Below, one piece after another: positions 18,363 through 28,078 of a stretch of 64,000 nt of DNA. The notes beneath the pieces were generated by a model. The model was not told where the DNA came from, searched no databases, and saw only the letters and a program-made list of their open reading frames with translations. A program made the position numbers and the translations under genes. Origin of the DNA: JANSWY01 sp965267245 (GTDB lineage Bacteria > Bacteroidota > Bacteroidia > Cytophagales > Cyclobacteriaceae); contig OZ253939.1 of NCBI GenBank assembly GCA_965267245.1, positions 2,914,001 through 2,978,000 on the forward strand, in the 5' to 3' direction. Positions within the stretch are counted from its first letter, which is position 1; every line of letters starts with the position of its first letter.

Positions 18363-19145
18363 ATGAAGACGCCAACTCTAATACTACTTTTATTATTGCT
18401 AAATGGTAAACTCCATTGTCAAGACATTCCCCAACTTAACCCTGTCAAAGTCGGCTCAACCCTTGATTTCAGTCAGGATTTCGTTGATAGATATAACTCT
18501 CCGGAAGCCTTTGAAGCTTGTGAGAAGATCTACAACAAGATGAATACTGATGGACGTTCATGGGATCAACTATCTGAATCCGAACAGGATGTACTCCAGT
18601 ATTGTGATGAAACCCGGGAAGATGTTTGGGACATTATAGGAGGCGGATGCAGCTGGTATTGTGGTGGTGGACCAGAATCTGTAACTGCATCAAGCTATCT
18701 TTCAAGTCAGGGATCAAACAGTTACGAGCCTGCAAACGCCCATGATCTGAACTATCAAAACGCCTGGGTTGAAGGAGTTGATGGTTATGGCATTGGTGAA
18801 TACCTAACGTATACATTTAGGCCTGAAAACCCTAGAATTACTAAAATTATCGTTGTAAACGGGTACATCAAAAGCAAAAATGCATGGAGCTCAAACTCAA
18901 GAGCAAAGAAACTTCGTGTTTATTACAATGATGAGCCCATTGCTGACCTGAACTTGAAGGACATCAGAGCGGATCAACATTTTAAATTTGATCCCATTGG
19001 CTACAGTGATCGAACCAATTTGAATTTACTAAAACAGCAAGATTCCTGGTCTCTGAAATTTGAAATTCTGGCTGTTTACGAAGGAACCCGCTACACGGAT
19101 ACTGTGATTTCAGAAATCTACTTTGATGGAATTGATGTACATTGA
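18363..19145 (+). CDS. Secreted protein with a discoidin-like (NADase-type) glycan-binding domain
   Basis: An N-terminal signal peptide (LILLLLLLNGKLHCQ) leads to a helical, Cys-containing segment, then a domain of about 140 aa beginning with ASSYLSSQGSNSYEPANAHD and ending with VISEIYFDGID. That pattern (ASS...YxPxNaxDxnxxTAWvEG-like, here NAWVEGVDGYGIGEYL) is the discoidin-type glycan-binding fold also attached to NAD glycohydrolases. It is predicted to bind carbohydrate outside the cytoplasm. A Cys-rich GGGCSWYCGGG stretch precedes the domain. It overlaps the start of the following lipoprotein gene, indicating cotranslation. Confidence 0.75.
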   Translation: MKTPTLILLLLLLNGKLHCQDIPQLNPVKVGSTLDFSQDFVDRYNSPEAFEACEKIYNKMNTDGRSWDQLSESEQDVLQYCDETREDVWDIIGGGCSWYCGGGPESVTASSYLSSQGSNSYEPANAHDLNYQNAWVEGVDGYGIGEYLTYTFRPENPRITKIIVVNGYIKSKNAWSSNSRAKKLRVYYNDEPIADLNLKDIRADQHFKFDPIGYSDRTNLNLLKQQDSWSLKFEILAVYEGTRYTDTVISEIYFDGIDVH

Positions 19146-19629
19146 TAGGAGTAGTATTGAAACAAATAAACTACTAATCCAGATACTGTCAGGTCAGAAA
19201 GCCATTACATTAATTCTACTCTGTTTCGTGGGTCTAATTTCATGTAAACAGGAGGAAGTTAATGGGATTCTTATTGGCGATACACTATTAGTACATCAGA
19301 GCTTCCAGGAAAATCGAGAATTAGTGAAGCTCATAGAAAGAACCCTGGGAAAAGATCATGAAGCTCTTAAACAAATTACAAACGTTTGGTGTGGAGCAGG
19401 AGCAGGTTGCTATGAACTGGGTTTTATCGTTACTCAGATTATATACAAAATAGGCCTCCAGGATTTCGAATTAATGGCTAGTCAATTAGATCATGAATCC
19501 AGGAATAATTTGCTAGGCCTCATTCAAGCTGGCTTAGAATACTTCGATAACGATGAAAATGGTCAGATAGATAATACCAATTGTTTATCTGAGTTTCCGT
19601 CGCTGTACGCATTGCTTACTAATCCTTAA
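19135..19629 (+). CDS. Hypothetical lipoprotein overlapping the glycan-binding gene
   Basis: The protein has a rather long N-terminus, a hydrophobic ITLILLCFVG core and lipobox LISC. The exported part of about 125 aa includes NVWCGAGAGCYELGF and an EF-hand-like DNDENGQIDN stretch near the C-terminus, which might bind calcium. Its start lies inside the preceding gene; I used ATG 19135, but ATG 19126 also fits. The two proteins share a motif idea, a Gly-Cys-rich loop (GGGCSWYCGGG and WCGAGAGC), and probably act together at the cell surface. No family recognised. Confidence 0.6.
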   Translation: MYIDRSSIETNKLLIQILSGQKAITLILLCFVGLISCKQEEVNGILIGDTLLVHQSFQENRELVKLIERTLGKDHEALKQITNVWCGAGAGCYELGFIVTQIIYKIGLQDFELMASQLDHESRNNLLGLIQAGLEYFDNDENGQIDNTNCLSEFPSLYALLTNP

Positions 19630-19761
19630 ATTGAGTTGCGCAACCTAATATGGTCGGGAATTCTTCCTTTTTGATTTGTTGATTTTTCATACCAAATCAA
19701 AAAATCATTGTAACCACCACCAATAGATTTGAGTCTAATCGAAAAAACTCAAAATCTCATT

Positions 19762-21027
19762 ATGAAAAACCTAATCAACCTGGTGCTTTTATTTGCACTC
19801 ACCATCAATTCATTATTCAGTCAAAATACGCTTTCACCAGAAACTTTCGATTCTATCGTTGCTGCAAATACATACAAAATCACATTTGATGGAAAAAATA
19901 TTTCCGGGCAAGGAGCCAATTGGCTTATTGACGAAGCTAAACAAGCAAATTATTTCCTGGTAGGAGAACGTCATGGCACATCCGATATTCCAGCAATCAG
20001 TGGTGCCATCTATTCCAAACTAGTTACTGCAGGTTATCATTATGCTGCACTCGAAATTGGTCGATATGCAGCTTTAGAGGCTCAGGAAATACTAAAAAAT
20101 GGAGGGTTTGATGCCATGAAAAATTACCTGGAAACCAGCGATTACTTTCAGGCAATTGCATTTCTTGACTGGTCAGAAGAATCCAGGCTTGCCACCCGGA
20201 TTGTGATGGAATCACCGTTGAAGGAAAAGGCACTTTGGGGATTGGACCAGGAATTTCTCTTTGGTTGCAAAATGTATTTAGAAAGGCTCGAAAAACTTGC
20301 CTCCACCGATGAACAAAAAACATTGCTCTCAAAACTTTCGGAGCAATTAAAAGAAAATAAATTCCTCCTTGGAAGTGATATCAATGAAGATCTGGTCACA
20401 TTATTGAAGACTTTCAATGATAACGAATATGCAACGGGTTTGCTGGAATCGCTGATCATGAGCAACAAGATTTATGGCAGGTTTAGAGGAGAGATCACAA
20501 GAAATGAATCAAACACCATTCGTGAAAACCTGATGAAACAAAACTTGGTTGACCTGGTCACATATCATGAAGAAGTAGACGGCAAAACTCCAAAGGTTTT
20601 CTTTAAGTTTGGAGGATTCCATGCAGCTCCAAACCTGGGCAATGGAATGTCCACACTGGGAACTTTTGTAGAAGAATGGGCTTTAAGCAGAAATGAATCA
20701 GCATTCAACATCTATCTGGACGCAGTAAGTGGAACCACCCTGGCCAGTGGGCAGGATAATCCTCAGGGAGGAGATGGTACCGTAGAAGTTGTAAGCAATT
20801 TTGGTAGGATCAATCCTGATGAAGTAGACCCCTCTTCAAAAAATGTATTTGCAGACAAGCTTTATAACCAAAATGAATTATTCCTGGTTGATTTACGTCC
20901 ATTAAGAAAACGGCTTTATGAGCTGGAACCTTATTTAAACACCAGAGCAGTAAAACTCATCACTGGTTTTGATGCTTACCTGGGTATCCCTAATGTAAAA
21001 CCTGGAACACCTTTTCAAAAGAAGTAA
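19762..21027 (+). CDS. Secreted erythromycin-esterase-like/ChaN-like hydrolase
   Basis: After a signal peptide (INLVLLFALTINSLFSQ), the protein reads NYFLVGERHGTSDIPAISG near residue 60, the G-E-x-H-G motif shared by erythromycin esterase-like and ChaN/TIKI-type hydrolases. GYHYAALEIGRYAALEAQEIL follows, and HAAPNLG appears later. Total length 421 aa fits this group. An exported hydrolase is likely, but the substrate cannot be named and macrolide resistance should not be inferred. ATG 19762 was chosen because it directly precedes the signal peptide. Confidence 0.65.
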   Translation: MKNLINLVLLFALTINSLFSQNTLSPETFDSIVAANTYKITFDGKNISGQGANWLIDEAKQANYFLVGERHGTSDIPAISGAIYSKLVTAGYHYAALEIGRYAALEAQEILKNGGFDAMKNYLETSDYFQAIAFLDWSEESRLATRIVMESPLKEKALWGLDQEFLFGCKMYLERLEKLASTDEQKTLLSKLSEQLKENKFLLGSDINEDLVTLLKTFNDNEYATGLLESLIMSNKIYGRFRGEITRNESNTIRENLMKQNLVDLVTYHEEVDGKTPKVFFKFGGFHAAPNLGNGMSTLGTFVEEWALSRNESAFNIYLDAVSGTTLASGQDNPQGGDGTVEVVSNFGRINPDEVDPSSKNVFADKLYNQNELFLVDLRPLRKRLYELEPYLNTRAVKLITGFDAYLGIPNVKPGTPFQKK

Positions 21028-21092
21028 TACTGTTCATGATTTTTTTGACCAAAAGAAGACCTTTCCCGTAGACTATGAAGAACTAATTCAAA

Positions 21093-22298
21093 ATGGCTCT
21101 ACAAGAAATGTTCAGCAACCTAATAAACAATAATAAACTTGGTGGAATTAATTGTCTTATTTGGAAAGATGGACAAGCCGTGATGCAGGAATCTTTCGGT
21201 TTCAAGAATCTACAGACGCAGGAACCAATGACTTTTGATGGGCTGTTTAGAATTTCTTCAATGACAAAACCAATTACTTCAGTTATCGCTTTGATGCTAT
21301 ATGAAGCAGGTAAATTGGATTTGGATGAGCCAATAACTGACTGGTTTCCTCAATTTAAAAACATGAAAGTTCTCAGGGACCAACCTGAAAATTATGAAAG
21401 TGCCATAAGGGAGATTTCTGTATTCGACTTGTTGACACATAGAGCAGGGTTTACATACAGTGAGTTTCAAAATGGAAAACTAAAGGATGCATACAATGCA
21501 CTGGGGGGTGACATTGATTCAATCTTGACGAATGAGCAGTGGATAAATGAATTAGCAAAATTGCCTCTTATTGGTCAACCCAGCGAATTGTTCAATTACG
21601 GAAGGTCAACAGATCTTCTGGGTATCCTCATATCAACAATTGAAGGAAAGCCACTTGGGCAAGTAATGGAAGAAAAGCTATTTATTCCACTAGGGATGTC
21701 GGATACTTTTTTTGATGTCCCAAAAAGTAAAAAAGATCGATGTGTCTCTAATTTTGGGTTCAATGATTCAGGTGAATTGACAACCCTTGAAACCGTCCCT
21801 TTAAAGATGGCATTAAAGGAGCGTCCTCCAGATTTAGAATTTCAATCAGGAGGTCAGGGACTTTGGTCGTCAATATCTGATTATCTTGAATTTTCTAAAA
21901 TATTTGTAGGAGATGGTGCTTCAAATGGTGTTCAAATCTTAAACAAGAATACTATTGACTTGATGTGTACCAATCAATTAACAACTGCTCAAAGGAAACA
22001 GTCAAAGCTGATGGGAACTCCGATATTTCAAGAAAATTACGGATTTGGATTAGGAGTGGCAATGGTGTGTAAAGAAAGTGAATATGAATCAATTCCATGT
22101 GCAGGTTCCGTTGGTACCGTTGGATGGCCGGGTGCATACGGAGGTTGGTGGTCAGCGGACCGAAAAAATGAAACTATTGCCATATTCCTAACACATAGCA
22201 TGACAGAACCAGGTCAACTTGAACTGGGAATTGGCTTTGAACTTTATGAAGCCATAGATATGTTCTCAGGTTTTAGTAGGGAAATCTCTTTAAGCTGA
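21093..22298 (+). CDS. Serine hydrolase of the beta-lactamase class C family
   Basis: The 401-aa protein has the SxxK catalytic motif as SMTK (S56, K59), a second motif around FNYGRSTDLLG, and a C-terminal GGWWSADRKN region resembling the third motif. LTHRAGFTY is the typical family landmark after the first motif. It has no evident signal peptide, so it may be an intracellular esterase or peptidase; enzymes of this family are often not beta-lactamases. It precedes a Crp/Fnr regulator on the same strand. Confidence 0.85.
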   Translation: MALQEMFSNLINNNKLGGINCLIWKDGQAVMQESFGFKNLQTQEPMTFDGLFRISSMTKPITSVIALMLYEAGKLDLDEPITDWFPQFKNMKVLRDQPENYESAIREISVFDLLTHRAGFTYSEFQNGKLKDAYNALGGDIDSILTNEQWINELAKLPLIGQPSELFNYGRSTDLLGILISTIEGKPLGQVMEEKLFIPLGMSDTFFDVPKSKKDRCVSNFGFNDSGELTTLETVPLKMALKERPPDLEFQSGGQGLWSSISDYLEFSKIFVGDGASNGVQILNKNTIDLMCTNQLTTAQRKQSKLMGTPIFQENYGFGLGVAMVCKESEYESIPCAGSVGTVGWPGAYGGWWSADRKNETIAIFLTHSMTEPGQLELGIGFELYEAIDMFSGFSREISLS

Positions 22299-22380
22299 TT
22301 TTGCAGGATAAATTAAAAGTTATTGTTGTAAAAGATTTCCCGTATAATTGAAGTGGCAAAGCATCAAAAATGAGCTTGAA

Positions 22381-22956
22381 ATGAGTGAACTGCTTATAAA
22401 TTACTTTTCACAATATACATCCATATCCCCCAGACAAGCTCAAATCATTAGGGACAATGCCATCATTAAGGAATTTCCAAAAGGAACTATGTTACTCAAA
22501 GCAGGCGGATATGCGAAAGAGAGTTACCTGGTTTTAAAAGGACTGATTCGTAGCTTCTTCCTCAAAAATGGCGAAGAAATAAACACCGAATTCTTCCTGG
22601 AATACGATCCCGTAGTTCCTGTAAGTTACATCAAACAACAGCCTTCAGACTATTTCATTGAATGTCTGGAAGATTGTGTGGTATCTATTGGAAGAACAGA
22701 ACGAACTGAGCAATTTTTACTTTCCTATCCTGAATTTGTACCACTCTATAGAAAAATCAGTGATGATTATTCCACAAACCAGTTAGTAGCTGCTGATAAG
22801 TTTCGCAACCTAAGTCCAGAGGAACATTACCTGGAAATCATGAATGTAAAACCAGAATTACTGGAGCGAGTGCCTCAATATCACATATCCAGCTATCTGG
22901 GTATCAAACCACAGTCATTAAGCAGGATCAGAAAGCGTCTTTCCAAAAAAGACTAG
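22381..22956 (+). CDS. Crp/Fnr-family transcriptional regulator
   Basis: The protein combines an N-terminal cNMP-like barrel (FPKGTMLLKAGG, then SYLVLKGLIRSFF) with a C-terminal HTH (QYHISSYLGIKPQSLSRIRKR). The length of 191 aa is normal for the Bacteroidetes group. The start ATG 22381 gives the usual MSELL-type N-terminus; the frame is open 11 codons further to a TTG. The effector is unknown. It may control the serine hydrolase gene 50-80 bp upstream. Confidence 0.85.
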   Translation: MSELLINYFSQYTSISPRQAQIIRDNAIIKEFPKGTMLLKAGGYAKESYLVLKGLIRSFFLKNGEEINTEFFLEYDPVVPVSYIKQQPSDYFIECLEDCVVSIGRTERTEQFLLSYPEFVPLYRKISDDYSTNQLVAADKFRNLSPEEHYLEIMNVKPELLERVPQYHISSYLGIKPQSLSRIRKRLSKKD

Positions 22957-23054
22957 GCTTCTCATTTATTATTTGATAGCTGTAGAAGTTAACCTGGGTG
23001 AATGAAATTCATTCTTTGCCAAAATAGCTTTGTCCTCAAATTAAAGCTGCAAAA

Positions 23055-23792
23055 ATGACTACAAACAACCCAAATGGAACAAAAAACCTCTATTACTTGA
23101 ATTTAGTAGGACTCTTCATATTTATTGGAATCTTACCACTTAATTGTAGCACCCGAGATGTTGGCAGTCTGGACGTTAGAAACCTCAGAGAACCGGTACT
23201 CAAACATGCCTGGGAAGAAATCGAAAGATCCGATCAAAACAATTCCCACAGTTGGATTTCCTACTCAAAAGAGGTGAATGGTTCTAAATTCAAAGCGTTT
23301 AAGATTAAAGGTATTATAAGTGCCTCGCCAATTGAAGCAATAGAAGCATTGAGGTACCGCCTCGAACAATGGACAGATTTTTACACTGAGAAAGAAGCTT
23401 ATTTTGAAATACTTGAAAGTGATTCTGATAGCCTATTGGTCTATTCCATTTTTAAACTCCCTTTCCCATTTAGAGACAGGTCTATGTGCGAAAAATTTAA
23501 AATCAAACAAGACCCATCTACTGGAGTTCATCAAATTACCTGGCAACAAGAATGGGAAAAAGCCCCGGCCGAACAAAACATAATTAGAATGCCAGTCGCT
23601 CAGGGTTCATGGACTTTTGAACCCATGGATTCAACTAAAAGCCTGGCCATATATGAAGTATACACGGAACCCGGAGGAAACTTACCTGCCTGGATGTACA
23701 ATTCCACAGTGAAAAAAGGGTTACCAAAAGAGCTTGCCGATATCAACTTTATTGTAGAAAAGTATATTAGAAAGGAATCATCAAATGAATAA
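23055..23792 (+). CDS. START-domain protein, membrane-associated
   Basis: A hydrophobic N-terminus (VGLFIFIGILPLNCS) ends in a Cys that could serve as a lipobox. The exported part of about 210 aa has the order of a START-type lipid-binding domain: AWEEIERSD, then SPIEAIEALRYRLEQWTDF, SIFKLPFPFRDRSM, and finally a long C-terminal helix (KGLPKELADINFIVEKYI). START domains bind lipids in a deep cavity. Its 3' end overlaps the following SDR gene by 8 bp, so the pair is cotranslated and may handle one lipid-like substrate. Confidence 0.75.
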   Translation: MTTNNPNGTKNLYYLNLVGLFIFIGILPLNCSTRDVGSLDVRNLREPVLKHAWEEIERSDQNNSHSWISYSKEVNGSKFKAFKIKGIISASPIEAIEALRYRLEQWTDFYTEKEAYFEILESDSDSLLVYSIFKLPFPFRDRSMCEKFKIKQDPSTGVHQITWQQEWEKAPAEQNIIRMPVAQGSWTFEPMDSTKSLAIYEVYTEPGGNLPAWMYNSTVKKGLPKELADINFIVEKYIRKESSNE

Positions 23793-24666
23793 TGTTAACC
23801 TCACCAATAAAGTAGCACTGATCACTGGTGCTACAAGTGGAATCGGAAAAGAATCAGCACTAGCACTTGCCGCTATGGGAGCAGAACTTTTTATAGTGGC
23901 TCGTAACCCGGAAAAGGGAGCAATTACAAAGGAAGAAATCCGCAAAGTAACAGAAAATAGCAAGGTTAATTTGTTGACCGGTGATCTTTCCTCCTTAAAA
24001 GATGTCCAGCGTATCGCCCAATCATTTCTCACGCTTGAAAAGCCTCTTCATATTTTACTTAATAATGCTGGTGTCTTCAACTTAAAGCGAGAAGAGACAA
24101 TTGATGGCTATGAAGAAATGTTTGCCGTGAATCACCTTGCTCCTTTTCTGCTTACCAATTTACTGTTGGATAGAATCAAGACCAGCGAAAAACCCCGTAT
24201 TGTCAATGTCGCCTCAGGGGCGCACATACTGGTTAAAGAAATTAAATTTGAAGATTTGAATTTTGTCAAGGGATTCAAACCACTCAAGGTTTATAGTCAT
24301 TCCAAACTGGCAAATATTCTTTTCACCACTGAGTTAGCAGCTAGACTTAAGGAAACTCAAGTAACTGTAAATGCGGTAGATCCCGGAGAAGTGAGTACCG
24401 GTTTAGGCCAGCAAAATGGAGTTATTGGTAAATTATTGTACTGGTCAATGAAACCATTTATTCAAACTCCTAAAAAAGGAGCAAAAACCTCTATTCACGT
24501 TTGCACCACACCTGAACTTGAAAAAACCAGTGGAAAATACTTCAGAAATGGCAAAGAAAAGAATCCTAAACCCTGGGCAATAGATAAACAAATGGCTGAA
24601 AGACTTTGGGACGTAAGTGAGCGCTTAGTTCAAATATTTATAACCAAGCATCACCTAAAAGGTTGA
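23785..24666 (+). CDS. Short-chain dehydrogenase/reductase (retinol-dehydrogenase-like)
   Basis: The glycine-rich TGATSGIG motif (residues about 14-21), NNAG (NNAGVF) and the catalytic YSHSK (Y-x-x-x-K) mark a classical SDR with an NAD(P)-binding Rossmann fold. The C-terminal extension fits the retinol-dehydrogenase-like subgroup of about 290 aa. The substrate is unknown. Its ATG lies 8 bp before the end of the START-domain gene. Confidence 0.88.
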   Translation: MNNVNLTNKVALITGATSGIGKESALALAAMGAELFIVARNPEKGAITKEEIRKVTENSKVNLLTGDLSSLKDVQRIAQSFLTLEKPLHILLNNAGVFNLKREETIDGYEEMFAVNHLAPFLLTNLLLDRIKTSEKPRIVNVASGAHILVKEIKFEDLNFVKGFKPLKVYSHSKLANILFTTELAARLKETQVTVNAVDPGEVSTGLGQQNGVIGKLLYWSMKPFIQTPKKGAKTSIHVCTTPELEKTSGKYFRNGKEKNPKPWAIDKQMAERLWDVSERLVQIFITKHHLKG

Positions 24667-24777
24667 TTATGAGTTGTTAATCTTCTGTTATTTTAATGGT
24701 ATCGTAAGAAATGATCACTGAGATTAGCTAACTTCAGTTCGAACTTATGGCGTATACAACCAATTAATAAATAGACA

Positions 24778-25510
24778 ATGAAGACACCTGGATTACTTGC
24801 TTTAATAACTTATATGGCTTTTTGTTTTAGTTGTTCAAACACTTCCACCAATGCAGAGAAGCCCATATTGTTTGAACTTTCCACATCTAAAAAACAACAG
24901 CTTGCAAGCAGGATTGATAAAATAGCTGAACAAGATGGACAATACAGAAGCATTATTTCCCTGGGAACATTGGATCAGGAACATCTTAAAAAAGATAAAG
25001 AACTCAGGCAAACAGCTTCACTTGAAGAGTATATAGCTTTCACCAAAACTATCGAGAAAACTTTAGGAAAAGAGCAGATTGACTCACTTTGGAAATTACA
25101 GCATGAGCTTGATTATCAAAACTACAAAAGCTTCAAAGAAATCATTGAGGAATATGGTTATCCATCCAGTGAAAGACTGACAACAACTGAAGACAAGCTT
25201 TTCCCAATTTTACTGCATCCACCAATTGAACTGGAACCTGCTGTGTACCTCCAAGGAAATGAAAGCATTACTGCTTCCGGAAGTATTGGAAAAGCGAATG
25301 AAAGCAGAGTCTTTCGCGCTTTTTGTGGATAACATAAAAGCAAAGATTCTCAAAGAGCCACAGCTTTATGGAACCAATAAATCTTTCAACCCTGCCACAA
25401 TGACCATGGGCTTACCGGAAATCGAAGATATAACACAAACAAATAATGAGAGATTAGCTATTGGCATGGAGCCACTTGAGGAGGGACTATACAGTATAAT
25501 GGAAAAATAA
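24778..25510 (+). pseudogene. Frameshifted DUF6624 lipoprotein gene
   Basis: The first frame (24778-25332) has a lipoprotein signal with lipobox CFSC and a body reaching IIEEYGYPSSERL, the DUF6624 core. After about 25230 the family sequence leaves this frame and continues in the frame open to 25510, with LPEVLEKRMKAESFALF, EPQLYGTNKSFN and IGMEPLEEG, all typical of the C-terminal DUF6624 part. The tail of frame one (about 30 residues) is unlike the family. So one gene has been split by a small indel near 25230-25260. It may be a recent pseudogene or a sequencing error. Confidence 0.7.
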
Positions 25511-25514
25511 TGAC

Positions 25515-25901
25515 ATGGCAACTTACATAGATGGATTTGTACACCCAATCCCAAAACTTCACCTGAATGAATATAAGCGTATAGCAGAAAAAGTAGCTAG
25601 CATCTGGAAGGAATATGGCGCACTTGAATATTATGAATATATAGGCGAGGATCTGAAATTAGAAGGTACACGTTCATTCATAGAAACAGTGGATTTGAAA
25701 GATGACGAAGTGGTTGTTTTTGGATGGGTTTTATTTCCTTCTAAAGAGACGCGCGATTTAGCAAACAAACAAGTCCCCGCCGACCCGAGAATGGCAGATT
25801 TAGTTGGCCCATTGACAGATCCAAATAGATTAATCTTTGATGCCCGCAGGATGATCTATGGAGGGTTTCAACCGCTGGTTCAGGAGTCTGGTGGTAATTG
25901 A
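25515..25901 (+). CDS. DUF1428 family protein
   Basis: The 128-aa protein starts MATYIDGFVHPIPK and contains WKEYGALEYYEYIGED, VVVFGWVLFPS and ARRMIYGGFQPLV, which together define DUF1428 (YbaA-like). It is a small dimeric ferredoxin-like fold of unknown function. It follows the frameshifted DUF6624 gene after 4 bp. Confidence 0.9.
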   Translation: MATYIDGFVHPIPKLHLNEYKRIAEKVASIWKEYGALEYYEYIGEDLKLEGTRSFIETVDLKDDEVVVFGWVLFPSKETRDLANKQVPADPRMADLVGPLTDPNRLIFDARRMIYGGFQPLVQESGGN

Positions 25902-25910
25902 GAAAGATTG

Positions 25911-26513
25911 TCAAATTAAATGTTTGTACCAAAATTGAAGTTCCTTCACACTTTCCATAGTCTCACATACTTCTTTCCATGACATTTTGCATGTTAAGTT
26001 ATCTTTTCTTTTATATCCCCTTTTGTACCAAAACTCGTCTAAGGGAGTATAACCTGATGGTTTTGCAGGGTGGTCCTCTGCTCTTATTACTGCACAAAAT
26101 GTGGCCTCACTGAAATTCAGGTTTTTCGCCCAGCTTTCACGTTCGTCAAAAAACTTCAATCCTATACCTATTCCTCTATATTCTTTTAACAAAACAGATT
26201 CACTGAAATAATATATGTCATTTACATCAAATCCATGGTTTGTCCAGGGCTGTTTTATTTCAGCCGGCTCATTTTTCAATGGCATCCCCGTTGACATACC
26301 TATTACACTATCATCGGCAAATGCCACCACGATGATACTTTCCTCTGATCGTATTAAACTCTCCAAATACTTTTCTTCATAGTCTAAAGTTCCATCATAC
26401 AAGTAAGGAAACTCCCGAAATACTTTTATCCGTAATGCTGCCAACTCTTTTTTGTATAGATTGACTTGGTTCCCTGTATATGATTGAATGGTTAATTTCA
26501 TTTTGTTATTCAC
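25911..26513 (-). CDS. GNAT-family N-acetyltransferase
   Basis: The acetyl-CoA-binding signature is visible as LLKEYRGIGIGLKFFDERE (R/Q-x-x-G-x-G/A), preceded by the strand IYYFSESVL. The total of 200 aa is typical. N-terminal AALRIKVFREFPYLYDG is the substrate-side helix. The acceptor is unknown. It converges with the DUF1428 gene, from which it is separated by 9 bp. The start could be ATG 26513 or ATG 26501. Confidence 0.85.
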   Translation of the reverse strand: MNNKMKLTIQSYTGNQVNLYKKELAALRIKVFREFPYLYDGTLDYEEKYLESLIRSEESIIVVAFADDSVIGMSTGMPLKNEPAEIKQPWTNHGFDVNDIYYFSESVLLKEYRGIGIGLKFFDERESWAKNLNFSEATFCAVIRAEDHPAKPSGYTPLDEFWYKRGYKRKDNLTCKMSWKEVCETMESVKELQFWYKHLI

Positions 26514-26700
26514 TTACTTTTAAAACAATCAATAAAAAGTAGTTAATAATAATGCGACCACTTCCATTTAACCCTTAAAAATAATCATTTGGGGTAGCTG
26601 TTTTATTGTCAGCCATACCTATAATTCACAATGAATAATGTAACTTCAATGATTTTAACACTTTCTAGCCACACAAAATCAGGCTTGCGAATGTTTCGAA

Positions 26701-27573
26701 ATGATCAAAGAAAAACCTGCAATTCGCACTGCATATTTTAGTATTCTTGGAAATACCATTTTAGCAATTATTAAAGGTCTTTCCGGGGTATTTGGGAATT
26801 CGTACGCACTCATTGCAGATGCTATAGAATCAACCACAGACATCTTTGCTTCAGGGTTAGTTTTGTTTGGTCTGAAATACTCAAATCGACCTGCTGATAA
26901 GAATCACCCATATGGGCATGGAAAAATAGAGCCTTTGATTACATTCCTGGTTGTTGCATTTCTGGTAACATCAGCAACCATAATAGCCTACGAAAGCATC
27001 CGGAATATTCAAACACCTCATAAAACCCCTGAACCCTGGACTCTGATTGTTCTTGGTTGCATTATCATTTGGAAAGAAATCTCATTTAGAGTAGTTATAA
27101 AAAAAAGTAAACAATTAAACAGCTCCTCTCTAAAAGCGGATGCATGGCATCACAGAAGCGATGCTATTACTTCAATAATGGCATTCATAGGAATTTCTAT
27201 TGCCCTATTATTCGGCACTGGGTATGAAACAGCTGACGATTGGGCTGCACTACTTGCTTCGGCATTTATTATATACAATAGTTATCTGATTTTCAGACCA
27301 GCATTAGCTGAAGTCATGGATGAGCATTTATACGATGATCTGCTGGAAGAAATCAGGCAAGAATCAATCAATGTAAAAGGAGTAATTGGAACAGAAAAAT
27401 GTTTTATCCGTAAAGCTGGAATGGAATATCATGTAGATCTACATGCAATAGTTGATGGTAAAATATCAGTTAAAAAGGGACATGAAATTTCGCATAGATT
27501 GAAAGATCATTTACAGCATAAAATACCAAGTTTAGGACACATTTTAATTCATATTGAACCAGACATTATTTGA
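26701..27573 (+). CDS. Cation diffusion facilitator (CDF) family transporter
   Basis: The 290-aa protein has six membrane segments. The metal-binding residues are in ALIADAIESTTDIF (helix 2) and ADAWHHRSDAITS (helix 5), the two HD-type motifs of CDF transporters. The loop motif NRPADKNHPYGHGKIEP is typical of the MMT1/FieF subgroup. The cytosolic C-terminal domain follows. It exports divalent metal (Zn, Fe or Mn) by proton antiport. Confidence 0.92.
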   Translation: MIKEKPAIRTAYFSILGNTILAIIKGLSGVFGNSYALIADAIESTTDIFASGLVLFGLKYSNRPADKNHPYGHGKIEPLITFLVVAFLVTSATIIAYESIRNIQTPHKTPEPWTLIVLGCIIIWKEISFRVVIKKSKQLNSSSLKADAWHHRSDAITSIMAFIGISIALLFGTGYETADDWAALLASAFIIYNSYLIFRPALAEVMDEHLYDDLLEEIRQESINVKGVIGTEKCFIRKAGMEYHVDLHAIVDGKISVKKGHEISHRLKDHLQHKIPSLGHILIHIEPDII

Positions 27574-27733
27574 GTTACATTGTAAGTTCTCCCCGATTGC
27601 TCTCGAGAAAATTACAGATTGGATTGTAAATATTGAGTAATCATCTGAATGAAAGAGTGTGAATGTAAGCAAGAATCAAACATATTCATCAACTTATAAT
27701 GCACACAATATTTTAAAAATTGACAACAGAAGA

Positions 27734-28078
27734 ATGGCTTACAGTAAATATTTAGTCGATAAGGTCAGAGAGGCGCTTCAACATTTACCTAAAGTGGAAG
27801 AAAAGACGATGTTTCAGGGTCTGACTTTTATGGTGGATGACAAAATGTGTATTGGCATTAGAAATGAAGAGATCATGTACCGTATTGATCCTAAAATCTA
27901 TGAATCTGTACTGGAGAGACCAGGTGTCAGACCTATGATTCATGGAAAAAGAACAATGAGGGGCTATATTTTTGTGAATGAAGAAGGTTACAAAAGGAAA
28001 GAAGACTTTGAATATTGGGTAGAACTTGCTCTGGACTTTAATAAAAGGGCTAAATCTTCTAAGAAGAGAAGTAAGTAA
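27734..28078 (+). CDS. TfoX/Sxy N-terminal-domain protein
   Basis: The 114-aa protein contains VEEKTMFQGLTFMVDDKM followed by MCIGIRNEEIMYRIDP and RTMRGYIFV, the pattern of stand-alone TfoX N-terminal domains, with a basic tail (KRAKSSKKRSK). TfoX proteins regulate competence in gamma-proteobacteria; the function in Bacteroidetes is unknown. ATG 27734 (MAYSKYL) was chosen because it matches the family N-terminus. An open frame runs 25 codons further upstream without a family match. Confidence 0.8.
   Translation: MAYSKYLVDKVREALQHLPKVEEKTMFQGLTFMVDDKMCIGIRNEEIMYRIDPKIYESVLERPGVRPMIHGKRTMRGYIFVNEEGYKRKEDFEYWVELALDFNKRAKSSKKRSK

Noticed and set aside
19762..21027. A macrolide-resistance (erythromycin esterase) gene
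   Set aside because: Only the general GExHG-type motif is shared; the protein has a signal peptide and no resistance context.
21093..22298. A class C beta-lactamase
   Set aside because: It lacks a signal peptide and the motifs are those of the broad serine hydrolase family, so antibiotic hydrolysis is not supported.
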